Shown: one piece after another, positions 1 through 7,305 of the stretch
How the letters are laid out: the number at the start of each line of letters is the position of its first letter
Numbering within the stretch: position 1 is the stretch's first letter
Origin: Hyphomicrobiales bacterium
Lineage (GTDB): Bacteria; Pseudomonadota; Alphaproteobacteria; Rhizobiales; Beijerinckiaceae
NCBI GenBank assembly: GCA_947455995.1
Contig: CANGQA010000016.1
Span: 1 to 39,560 of the forward strand
DNA: 39,560 nt
Reading direction: 5' to 3'
Notes under the pieces: model-generated
What the model saw: the letters and a program-made list of their open reading frames with translations, nothing else
Database searches by the model: none
What the model was told of the DNA's origin: nothing
Translations under genes and position numbers: made by a program

Positions 1-69
1 CGGCAAAAGGGTTACAATCAGGCTGATCGATAACCGCAATCAGAAACTGTTACAGATAGGAACGCTTTG

Positions 70-774
70 ATGAGTGTCGAATATGTCATCACCCCCGCCC
101 CGCGTGCCACCCTGCCGGTTGTTGGCACAACGGCGGTTTTTCCGGTGCGGCGTGCCTATTGCATCGGCCGCAACTATGCCGCCCATACCCGTGAAATGGG
201 GGGTGATCCGACCCGCGAACCGCCGTTCTTTTTCCAGAAATCCTCCGATTGCCTGCAGCCAGTCCCTACCGGCGTGACGGTGCATCATCCCTATCCGACC
301 CTGACCCATAATTACCATCACGAGATCGAAATGGTCGTCGCACTCAAAAGCGGCGGCATGCATATTCCGGTCGAAAAGGCGCTGGATCACGTGTTCGGCT
401 ATGCGATCGGTCTCGATATGACGCGCCGCGATTTGCAGGACGAGGCCAAGCAGTTGCGCCGTCCATGGGATAGCGGCAAGAGCTCTGATATGTCGGGACC
501 ATGCGGACCACTGCATCCGGTGTCGCAAGTCGGCCATCTGGCCAAGGGCTTTATCCGGGTCTCCGTTGACGGCATCGTCAAACAAAATGGAAACATATCC
601 GACATGATCTGGTCGGTGGCCGAGCAGATTTCGATCCTGTCACAGGCGTATCATCTGGAAGCGGGCGATGTAATCTTCTCCGGTACACCGGACGGGGTTG
701 GACCTGTCACCCGTGGCCAGACCATGTTGTGCGAAATCGAGCATTTGGGCGAAATAAGCCTGAAAGTCGTCTAG
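70..774 (+). CDS. Fumarylacetoacetate hydrolase (FAH) family protein
   Basis: This 234-residue protein belongs to the FAH superfamily, metal-dependent enzymes acting on beta-dicarbonyl acids (fumarylpyruvate/acylpyruvate hydrolases, oxaloacetate decarboxylases). It covers nearly the whole single-domain family length. Visible family features are YCIGRNYAAH near residue 30, FFFQKSSD near 56, the acidic metal site around HHEIEMVV, GYAIGLDMTRRDLQ, and the C-terminal FSGTPDGVGPV signature. The ATG at 70 is preceded by AGGA about 8 nt upstream; an in-frame TTG lies one codon earlier. The gene runs into ftsY tail to tail with 11 nt between. The exact substrate cannot be read from sequence; a FAHD1-like acylpyruvase is the best guess. 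Confidence 0.9.
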   Translation: MSVEYVITPAPRATLPVVGTTAVFPVRRAYCIGRNYAAHTREMGGDPTREPPFFFQKSSDCLQPVPTGVTVHHPYPTLTHNYHHEIEMVVALKSGGMHIPVEKALDHVFGYAIGLDMTRRDLQDEAKQLRRPWDSGKSSDMSGPCGPLHPVSQVGHLAKGFIRVSVDGIVKQNGNISDMIWSVAEQISILSQAYHLEAGDVIFSGTPDGVGPVTRGQTMLCEIEHLGEISLKVV

Positions 775-785
775 GCACGACGGAC

Positions 786-1814
786 CTAAGCCAGTCCGGC
801 AATGGCTTTAGCAAAATCTTCAGCAGCGAAGGGTTCGAGATCGTCGATCCCTTCGCCCACACCGATAAAATGCACTGGCAGGCCTTGGGCTTCGGCCAGC
901 GCCACCAGAATACCGCCCCGCGCGGTGCCGTCGAGTTTGGTCATGACCAGACCCGTCACTCCTGCCGCTTTTTTGAACAGATCCACCTGCGACAGCGCGT
1001 TCTGCCCGACAGTCGCATCAAGCACCAGCAACACCGCATGCGGGGCTGTCTCGTCAACTTTTTTGATGACGCGGATGATTTTTTCCAACTCGGCCATCAA
1101 TTCGGTGCGATTTTGCAGACGGCCTGCGGTGTCGATCATGACAATATCGGTGCCCTGTTCGCGGGCCTGAGTGACGGCATCGAAAGCCAGCCCTGCCGCA
1201 TCCGCGCCTTGCGGGCGGCTCATCACTTCGGCACCGGTGCGCTGGCCCCAGACCTGCAATTGCTCGATGGCAGCGGCGCGGAATGTATCTCCCGCCGCCA
1301 GCAGCACCGAGCGGCCCTCGCGGCGGAATTTTGCGGTCAATTTGCCGATCGTGGTGGTTTTTCCTGCTCCGTTGACACCTGCCATCACAATCACGAACGG
1401 CTTGTGGTCGGGATTGATCACCAGAGGATGTGCCACAGGCCGTAAAACCGTCTCGATCTCCCGGGCCAGAATGGTGCGGACTTCTTCGACCTCGATGTCT
1501 TTTTCAAAACGGCCCTTGCGCAGGCTTTCGATGATGCGGGCCGAGACGGTGTTGCCCAGATCGGCGCGAATCAGCACATCCTCGAAATCCTGCAACGTGT
1601 CGCTGTCGAGCTTGCGTTTGGTGATGAGGTCGCTGATGCCTTGTCCCAGCGCGGAGGAGGAGCGCGCGAGTCCGCTGCTGAGTCTTTGCCACCATGAACC
1701 GCCGTTTGAAACGGTGGAATCAGGTTCCAAAGACGCGTCTTCTCTGTCGGCTTTCTGTTTGGAGCCAAACAGCCGGGACAAAAAACCTCTGTTCTGTTCA
1801 TCATTTTGTGTCAT
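786..1814 (-). CDS. ftsY: Signal recognition particle receptor FtsY
   Basis: FtsY is the membrane-associated SRP receptor GTPase that delivers ribosome-nascent chain complexes to the Sec translocon. The 342-residue product has a short charged N-terminal A region, then the NG domain: P-loop GVNGAGKT at residues 146-153, DTFRAAA near 176, DTAGR at 228-232, a TKLDG motif further on, and the GVGEGIDDLEPF ending typical of FtsY. The ATG at 1814 gives the MTQNDEQ start expected for the family. The frame stays open to 1964, but that extension crosses the start of the divergent rluA-like gene and looks non-coding. In many alphaproteobacteria ftsY follows mtaB on the same strand; here an opposite-strand gene separates them. 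Confidence 0.95.
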   Translation of the reverse strand: MTQNDEQNRGFLSRLFGSKQKADREDASLEPDSTVSNGGSWWQRLSSGLARSSSALGQGISDLITKRKLDSDTLQDFEDVLIRADLGNTVSARIIESLRKGRFEKDIEVEEVRTILAREIETVLRPVAHPLVINPDHKPFVIVMAGVNGAGKTTTIGKLTAKFRREGRSVLLAAGDTFRAAAIEQLQVWGQRTGAEVMSRPQGADAAGLAFDAVTQAREQGTDIVMIDTAGRLQNRTELMAELEKIIRVIKKVDETAPHAVLLVLDATVGQNALSQVDLFKKAAGVTGLVMTKLDGTARGGILVALAEAQGLPVHFIGVGEGIDDLEPFAAEDFAKAIAGLA

Positions 1815-1866
1815 CACATTCTCGATACAGCTTTCGCGCCGCCGGAGAAAGGGGTATCCGACATTC

Positions 1867-2565
1867 ATGACAGAAGAAGATCTCCTCGCCCGCCTGCTGT
1901 ATCGCGATGCTCTGATGCTGGTGATTGATAAACCGGCAGGCATTGCCGTGCATCGTGGCCCCAAAGCGGCCTTCGGGGAACATGATGCGCTGGAAGCCTA
2001 TTTCGGAATTTTGAAATTTGGTTTGCCGCGTGCTCCCAGCCTCGCGCATCGTCTGGATCGGGATACGTCGGGCTGTCTTGTCCTTGGCCGTCACCGTAAA
2101 GCGCTGGAAACCCTTGGCGATCTCTTCAAAAAAGGCAAGATCGATAAAACCTATTGGGCCGTGGTGGAAGGTGGACCCGACGAGGATACCGGCCTGATCG
2201 ATCTGCCATTGGGTCGGCGCGATGCCACGCGCGGTTGGTGGATGAAGGTCGATCCCGAAGGTTTGCCCTCGCAATCGAGGTTTACCGTAATGGGGCGGCA
2301 TGAAGGCCTGACATGGCTGGCCCTGGATCCATTAACCGGCCGGACCCACCAGTTGCGGGTGCATTGTGCCGAGATGGGCTGGCCGATTTTAGGTGATCCG
2401 ATCTATGGCTCGGCTCCGCGCCAGGGTGGGCCGCCGCTGCATCTGCACGCCAGGGAAGTGACCATTCCCCTCTATCGCAACAAGCCGCCGATTACGGTGA
2501 CTGCTCCGGTTCCCTTGACGATGAAAGCGGCTTTGGTCGCGTGCGGTTATTCCGATCAGGGCTGA
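1867..2565 (+). CDS. RluA-family pseudouridine synthase
   Basis: This 232-residue protein isomerises uridine to pseudouridine in rRNA or tRNA. It shows the RluA-family opening LVIDKPAGIAVHRGP near residue 18, the catalytic motif HRLDRDTSG (its second Asp context is the nucleophile region) near 60, and the conserved LTGRTHQLRVHCAEMGWPILGDPIYG segment in the C-terminal half. There is no N-terminal S4 domain, so it resembles the short RluA/RluE-like or TruC-like members rather than RluC/RluD. The ATG at 1867 has a purine-rich GGAGAAAGGGG stretch about 14 nt upstream, a rather long spacing. It is divergent from ftsY and converges on mtaB with a 6-nt gap. The target base is unknown. Confidence 0.9.
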   Translation: MTEEDLLARLLYRDALMLVIDKPAGIAVHRGPKAAFGEHDALEAYFGILKFGLPRAPSLAHRLDRDTSGCLVLGRHRKALETLGDLFKKGKIDKTYWAVVEGGPDEDTGLIDLPLGRRDATRGWWMKVDPEGLPSQSRFTVMGRHEGLTWLALDPLTGRTHQLRVHCAEMGWPILGDPIYGSAPRQGGPPLHLHAREVTIPLYRNKPPITVTAPVPLTMKAALVACGYSDQG

Positions 2566-2571
2566 ATGGGC

Positions 2572-3825
2572 TCAGGCCGCAATCAGGTCATGGCCCTCGA
2601 TGCCGAGGATCTTGGCCTGAATGATTTGTCCGGCGGTGACTTGCGAGCGGAACCGGACGGTGGCAAATCCTTCGCCACGTCCCAAATGGTCCTGCTCGAC
2701 CAGCACATTTTGGACCGTGCCAAGTTGGCTTTGAAGATAGGCATCGAGGGCGTGATCACCCGCTGCGCGCAAGCGCTTGGCGCGTTCCTTGACCACCTGC
2801 TTCGGCAGTTGCGGCATCCGCGCCGCCGGTGTGCCATCGCGGGGGGAGAATGGGAATACGTGCAGATAAGTGAGGTCGCATTCGCCCACCAAAGCAAGTG
2901 AATTGTCGAACATGGCTTCGGTTTCGGTTGGAAACCCGGCGATAATATCTGCTCCGAACACGATATCGGGACGTAGAGCCTTAATTTTCTGGCTGAAGGC
3001 GATGGCATCATCGCGCAAGTGACGACGCTTCATCCGTTTGAGAATCATATCGTCACCCGCTTGCAACGACAAATGCAGATGCGGCATCAAACGCCTCTCG
3101 CAGGCCAGCGCCTCGATCAGGGCCTCGTCGGCCTCGATCGAATCAATCGACGACAGCCGCAAGCGGGGCAGATCAGGCACATGGGTCAGGATCGATTGCA
3201 GCAATTGCCCCAAACGTGGTGCTCCCGGCAAATCAGCCCCCCACGACGTCATATCGACGCCGGTCAGCACCACTTCCTTGTAACCGCGATCCACCAGACG
3301 TTTGATCTGGTCAACCGCAGCACCCATGGCAACCGAGCGTGAGGGACCGCGCCCATAGGGAATGATGCAGAAGGTGCAGCGGTGGTCGCAGCCGTTTTGA
3401 ACCTGTACAAAGGCGCGGGTGCGTCCCTCGAAACCGTCGATCAGATGGCTGGCGGTTTCACGCACGGCCATAATATCAGCCACCTGAACCCGCTCGTTAG
3501 ATGCCGCAGGATCGGACAGCTTGATCCAGGTCTGGCTCTGGCTTTTCTCGCTGTTGCCGATGACCCGATCGACCTCGTCCATGCCGGCAAACATTGCAGG
3601 TTCGATCTGGGCAGCACAGCCTGTAACAACGATCGTCGCCTCCGGCCGTTCGCGTTTGAGACGGCGGATGGCCTGCCGTGCCTGTCGGGTGGCTTCGGCG
3701 GTGACGGCACAGGTGTTGAAAATGACCAGATTCTGATGTCCAGCCTCCAGGGCCTGCTGGCGCATTGATTCTGATTCAACAATATTTAAACGGCACCCGA
3801 ACGTGACAACATCGACAGCCATCAT
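2572..3825 (-). CDS. mtaB: tRNA t6A37 methylthiotransferase MtaB
   Basis: MtaB is a radical-SAM enzyme converting N6-threonylcarbamoyladenosine at tRNA position 37 to its 2-methylthio form. The 417-residue product shows the N-terminal methylthiotransferase domain with cluster cysteines at 11 (FGCRLN), 39 (NTCAVT) and 70 (TGCAAQ), then the radical-SAM CX3CX2C motif at Cys146, 150 and 153, and a C-terminal TRAM-like region. The FGCRLN opening separates it from MiaB. The start codon overlaps the dapF stop in an ATGA arrangement, so the two are translationally coupled; a second ATG follows directly. The dapF-mtaB pair is a known alphaproteobacterial arrangement. Confidence 0.94.
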   Translation of the reverse strand: MMAVDVVTFGCRLNIVESESMRQQALEAGHQNLVIFNTCAVTAEATRQARQAIRRLKRERPEATIVVTGCAAQIEPAMFAGMDEVDRVIGNSEKSQSQTWIKLSDPAASNERVQVADIMAVRETASHLIDGFEGRTRAFVQVQNGCDHRCTFCIIPYGRGPSRSVAMGAAVDQIKRLVDRGYKEVVLTGVDMTSWGADLPGAPRLGQLLQSILTHVPDLPRLRLSSIDSIEADEALIEALACERRLMPHLHLSLQAGDDMILKRMKRRHLRDDAIAFSQKIKALRPDIVFGADIIAGFPTETEAMFDNSLALVGECDLTYLHVFPFSPRDGTPAARMPQLPKQVVKERAKRLRAAGDHALDAYLQSQLGTVQNVLVEQDHLGRGEGFATVRFRSQVTAGQIIQAKILGIEGHDLIAA

Positions 3826-4691
3826 TCGGTCTCCGCAAACAATGCTGCATCGAATGAGCCGCGATATTCAAGCTCGACCAGACCCGTCATCAGCACATGA
3901 TTGTCGCTCTCGCGCCATTCGATCACCAGCGTGCCGCCTGGCAAGGCAACAGAAATTGTGCGCTCCCCGACACGGCGGCGAACAGCAGCAACGGCTGCAG
4001 CACAGGCCGCTGAACCGCAAGCCAGTGTGAGCCCTGCCCCGCGCTCCCATACCCGCAGGATCATTGATGACGGTGAGGTCATTTGCGCTATCGAGATGTT
4101 GGCGCGTTCCGGAAACATCGGATGGTGTTCCAGCATCGGGCCGATGGTCGCCAGATCAATGGCCCGATAGTCAGGCACAAAGAAAATGGCATGCGGATTG
4201 CCCATATTGACCACCGCCGGACCAGCCAGCACCGGCGCATCGGCGGGGCCGACCATCAATTCGATGCGGCGTGTATCGCTAAAGTTTTCAGATAGCGGGA
4301 TCTCTTGCCAGCCCAGACGTGGCTCGCCCATGTCGACGGTGAATGTGAGGGGTCCGTCACGGCGGCAGGCCAGCAAACCTGCCTGTGTTTCCAGCAGCAC
4401 GGTGCTTGCCGTGTCGGCTTCCAGCAAGGCCCAGGCAACGCAGCGTGTGCCATTGCCGCAAGCCCCAGACAGCGAGCCGTCACAATTATAAATCTGCATG
4501 AAAGCCGCCGTGCCAGGACTGTGCGGATCGGACAGCACCATCAACTGGTCAAACCCTGTCCTTGGGCCTTTGGCAATGGCGCGGGCATCTTCTGGCCGCA
4601 CCGACAACGGTGTGCCACGCAGATCCAGCACGATAATGGCATTTCCGATGCCATTCATTTTTAGAAAAGACCGACCGATAAGCGGGTTCAC
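3822..4691 (-). CDS. dapF: Diaminopimelate epimerase
   Basis: DapF interconverts LL- and meso-diaminopimelate using two cysteines as acid and base, supplying peptidoglycan and lysine synthesis. Both catalytic cysteines are visible: one in ACGNGTRC near residue 82 and one in LACGSAACA near 228. The N-terminal substrate motif reads KMNGIGN instead of the enterobacterial KMHGLGND form; to my knowledge this is usual in Rhizobiales rather than a defect. I chose the GTG at 4691 because GAGG sits 7 nt upstream; the alternative ATG at 4658 would start at the substrate motif itself. Length (289) is normal. It overlaps mtaB by 4 nt. Confidence 0.95.
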   Translation of the reverse strand: MNPLIGRSFLKMNGIGNAIIVLDLRGTPLSVRPEDARAIAKGPRTGFDQLMVLSDPHSPGTAAFMQIYNCDGSLSGACGNGTRCVAWALLEADTASTVLLETQAGLLACRRDGPLTFTVDMGEPRLGWQEIPLSENFSDTRRIELMVGPADAPVLAGPAVVNMGNPHAIFFVPDYRAIDLATIGPMLEHHPMFPERANISIAQMTSPSSMILRVWERGAGLTLACGSAACAAAVAAVRRRVGERTISVALPGGTLVIEWRESDNHVLMTGLVELEYRGSFDAALFAETE

Positions 4692-4867
4692 GTTAAAGCC
4701 TCGTTGAGCAACATTGTCGAAGATATAACGTCGAAGCGAAAAAAGTGCTACTGATACTCGACCTTGTGCGGGACAAGTCTTACCCTATCCCAATATCGGG
4801 TTTGAGTCGGTTTTCGACAGTCATGGCTCAAACCATTTTTCATTCTGCAACCATTTGGATTATCAAG

Positions 4868-5650
4868 ATGCGTATCTTCCTCGCGGTTTTTGCTGGTGCT
4901 GCCGTTTTGGCTGCCGGCCTCTTTTGGTATCAGAACCAGCAAAGCCAGCCTCCCATTGCAGTTATGGCCCAGCAAACCGGCACCCCACCGACCAGTACAT
5001 TGGAAGCGGTCAAACCGGCTCCCGAGCCCGTTATCGAAAAGCCTGCTGCTCCGGTTGTGCCAAATGTTGTTGCGCAACAGCCCCCAGCGCTTCCTGCACC
5101 GATCGAGGTAGCACCCTCGCCGAAAGGCGTGGACGCAGTCCAAAATTATTCAACTCTTGCGCCCCCGCCGCTCGATCCCAACAATCCCGAAGATGTTGTG
5201 ATGGTTTCGCGTCCGGCTTTTGTGTTGCGTGGACAATCATCTTGGGACGATGGCTATCAGAAGTTGGCAGGTTCTTTTACGCGTCTGAGCGACGAGGCCA
5301 AGGCACTGGATCTGAAGGTCACGGGTCGTGCCGTGGCGGTTTTTGTTGAAACCGATGATCGCGGTTTCCGTTTCGAGGCGGTCTTGCCGGTGGCCTCAAT
5401 GCCAGCGCAACGGCCAGCCAGCTGGCCAAGCGACATGCGGCTGGGTGCGACCCCCGAGGGCAAGGCGATCCGTTTTGTCCATAAGGGTCCGTATGACGAG
5501 ATTGACAGTACCTATGAGGCCATTACCGCCTATCTCGATGTCAAAGGCATCGAGGCCAAGGAAACCCTGATCGAGGAATATATCAATCTTGGTCAGGAAT
5601 CCGGTGATGCTGCGATCGAGGCCTATATCTATGTCCAGCCGAACAAATAG
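4868..5650 (+). CDS. Membrane-anchored GyrI-like small-molecule-binding domain protein
   Basis: The 260-residue product begins with a hydrophobic segment (residues 1-22, MRIFLAVFAGAAVLAAGLFW) that acts as a signal anchor or uncleaved signal. A Pro/Ala/Val-rich linker to about residue 95 follows, then a roughly 150-residue domain resembling the GyrI-like/SOUL fold. Recognisable parts are DMRLGATPEGKAIRFVHKGPYDEID, the YLDVKGIEAK helix and the EAYIYVQP end. In this fold family the domain binds small amphipathic ligands, and it is often found fused to AraC/MerR regulators; here it is free and predicted outside the cytoplasmic membrane. The ATG at 4868 was chosen because it starts the hydrophobic segment; the frame is open upstream to 4745. 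Ligand and role are unknown. Confidence 0.75.
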   Translation: MRIFLAVFAGAAVLAAGLFWYQNQQSQPPIAVMAQQTGTPPTSTLEAVKPAPEPVIEKPAAPVVPNVVAQQPPALPAPIEVAPSPKGVDAVQNYSTLAPPPLDPNNPEDVVMVSRPAFVLRGQSSWDDGYQKLAGSFTRLSDEAKALDLKVTGRAVAVFVETDDRGFRFEAVLPVASMPAQRPASWPSDMRLGATPEGKAIRFVHKGPYDEIDSTYEAITAYLDVKGIEAKETLIEEYINLGQESGDAAIEAYIYVQPNK

Positions 5651-5653
5651 GGT

Positions 5654-6376
5654 CTATTCGCGCCGCAACAGACGGTCGACCAGCAAGGTGGACCAAAAAC
5701 CGGCATGAAAGTTACGTTGCAGGGCTTCTGGATCGTAATGATTGGCAACCCAGTCCTCGAATGTCAGGCCCTTCTCCAGTCCTTCGCGCCGATAAAGCTC
5801 GAAAAATGCATCGAGAATACCTGTTTTCGAGAATTTGAAATGGCCGTAACGCGGGGATAATTGTTGCATTGCCTCGTCAAGCGGGCGATTTTCATGCAGC
5901 AGCAGATAGAGCGTTGCCATGAAACCGGCGCGGTCTGCGCCAGATTTGCAATGGATCAATGCGGGCGTTTCGAGTGCCGCAAAAAAGCCTCGCGCTTTCA
6001 GCATGGCTTCGCGTTCGGGGGCTCCGCGCGAGCGCAGGGTGAAATCCAGAATCCGGATACCGTTTTGCTCGGCGGCTTCTTTTTCCAAAGGCCACGAACC
6101 AAATTCACGACCACCACGCAGGTTGATGATGGTTTTCAACCCCTGATGCGCGAGCCGGTTGATGTCATGCGGGGCAGGCTGTGCGGCCCGCCAGAATTGC
6201 GGCGTGACCCGATAGAAATTGAGATAAAACAATCTGAAAATACCATGATCGGATAAAATCATGTTCGTCCAGGCATAGATACGTTGCCAGAAACCGGTAA
6301 TCGGCCGATCCCAACGCGCAATACGGGCCAAGCGGCGCTCGCTACGCAAATCCTGACGGGAGAAAGGCAGACGCAT
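5654..6376 (-). CDS. Dual-specificity/tyrosine phosphatase-like protein
   Basis: The 240-residue protein carries the cysteine-phosphatase signature HCKSGADRAG, with Cys143 and Arg149 as the C-X5-R pair that forms the phosphocysteine intermediate and binds phosphate. The preceding segment (FWRAAQPAPHDINRLAHQG, then TIINLRGG) is the usual N-terminal half of bacterial dual-specificity phosphatases. The basic first 25 residues and the LSDHGIFRLFYLNFYRV segment could bring it to the membrane, but no clear transmembrane helix is seen. The ATG at 6376 is preferred over an in-frame TTG at 6406; GGAA lies about 10 nt upstream. It ends 3 nt from the end of the convergent GyrI-like gene. The substrate (phosphoprotein, lipid or nucleotide) is not known. 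Confidence 0.82.
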   Translation of the reverse strand: MRLPFSRQDLRSERRLARIARWDRPITGFWQRIYAWTNMILSDHGIFRLFYLNFYRVTPQFWRAAQPAPHDINRLAHQGLKTIINLRGGREFGSWPLEKEAAEQNGIRILDFTLRSRGAPEREAMLKARGFFAALETPALIHCKSGADRAGFMATLYLLLHENRPLDEAMQQLSPRYGHFKFSKTGILDAFFELYRREGLEKGLTFEDWVANHYDPEALQRNFHAGFWSTLLVDRLLRRE

Positions 6377-6517
6377 TTCTTTGTTATTCCATGAATGCGG
6401 GCGCAACAGGTTATCTGCCCTGTGGGATGGTTGCTCGAATGGCGACCGGAAGCGGTTTAACAGCCCCTTCCTTGGAGTGCAATCAGCAGGAAATGCCTCA
6501 CCCGCACCAAAGTAGGC

Positions 6518-6546
6518 TTGCTAGTGGGCCACGCTGTGCCTAAACA
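6518..6546 (+). promoter_or_regulatory. Possible sigma-70 promoter for ppa
   Basis: TTGCTA at 6518-6523 and TAAACA at 6541-6546 are separated by exactly 17 nt and lie about 40 nt before the ppa start. The -35 matches TTGACA at 4 of 6 positions, the -10 matches TATAAT at only 3 of 6, so this is weak support. Confidence 0.3.
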
Positions 6547-6585
6547 GGCGTCAAAGAGGCTCTATTTACGAAAAGGGTAAGCGCA

Positions 6586-7125
6586 ATGATCATCGACAAT
6601 GTCACGCTCGGCAAAAATGCACCGGACGAAGTGAACGTGATTATCGAAGTGCCGATTGGCGGTGAGCCGATTAAATACGAAATGGACAAGGCGTCCGGCG
6701 CATTGATGGTTGACCGTTTCCTCTATACCTCGATGCGCTATCCCGGCAATTATGGCTTTATCCCGCATACCTTGTCCGATGATGGCGATCCCTGCGATGT
6801 GATTATCGCCAATACACGCGCTATCATTCCAGGTGCTATCATGAGCGTGCGGCCCGTCGGTGTGTTGTTCATGGAAGATGAAGCGGGCGGCGACGAGAAA
6901 ATTCTCGCTGTTCCGGCTGCCAAACTGACCCGACGTTACGAGAATGTGCAGAACTATACCGATTTGCCTGCGATCACATTGGACCAGATCCAGCATTTTT
7001 TCGAGCGCTACAAGGATCTCGAACCCGGCAAATGGGTCAAGGTGGTGCGCTGGGGAACTGCTGAAGAAGCCCGTAAGCTGATCCTCGAAGGTGTTGAGCG
7101 TGCCAAGGCGGCTAAAAATAAATAA
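6586..7125 (+). CDS. ppa: Inorganic pyrophosphatase
   Basis: This is a family I soluble pyrophosphatase, which hydrolyses PPi to two phosphates in the cytoplasm and so pulls biosynthetic reactions forward. The 179-residue length is normal for the bacterial hexameric enzyme. The metal-binding signature DGDPCDV is present near residue 66, preceded by the substrate-site segment [17 protein letters not shown] and a C-terminal KWVKV segment also match the family. The ATG at 6586 has AAGGG about 8 nt upstream. It stands alone as a transcription unit, closed by a strong terminator at 7169-7198. Confidence 0.97.
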   Translation: MIIDNVTLGKNAPDEVNVIIEVPIGGEPIKYEMDKASGALMVDRFLYTSMRYPGNYGFIPHTLSDDGDPCDVIIANTRAIIPGAIMSVRPVGVLFMEDEAGGDEKILAVPAAKLTRRYENVQNYTDLPAITLDQIQHFFERYKDLEPGKWVKVVRWGTAEEARKLILEGVERAKAAKNK

Positions 7126-7168
7126 TCCGGAATGGCCAACCCATTTCGCTCACAGTGATCAGACGCAG

Positions 7169-7198
7169 ATAAGGTCCCATTTGGGCCTTATTTTTTTT
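7169..7198 (+). terminator. Rho-independent terminator after ppa
   Basis: ATAAGGTCC and GGGCCTTAT form a 9-bp stem (one G-T pair) with a 5-nt loop, followed at once by a run of eight T. It lies 44 nt after the ppa stop and separates ppa from the mscS gene. Confidence 0.88.
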
Positions 7199-7305
7199 GA
7201 TATTTTTGCCTAAAAATTGCTGCTTTTTTGCTAAATCGATCTCGCGGTTAGAATGTTTTCCGCTAAACCTGTTTGGCGTGATTCGCATTTCACAGGAGGG
7301 TACCC

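Noticed and set aside
1171-1866. Possible N-terminal extension of the RluA-type protein
   Set aside because: The upstream part lies antisense to ftsY and shows no S4 or other domain; family similarity begins at the ATG at 1867.
786-1964. Longer FtsY starting at 1964
   Set aside because: The extra 50 residues run antisense through the rluA-like start and look non-coding; MTQNDEQ at 1814 matches the family start.
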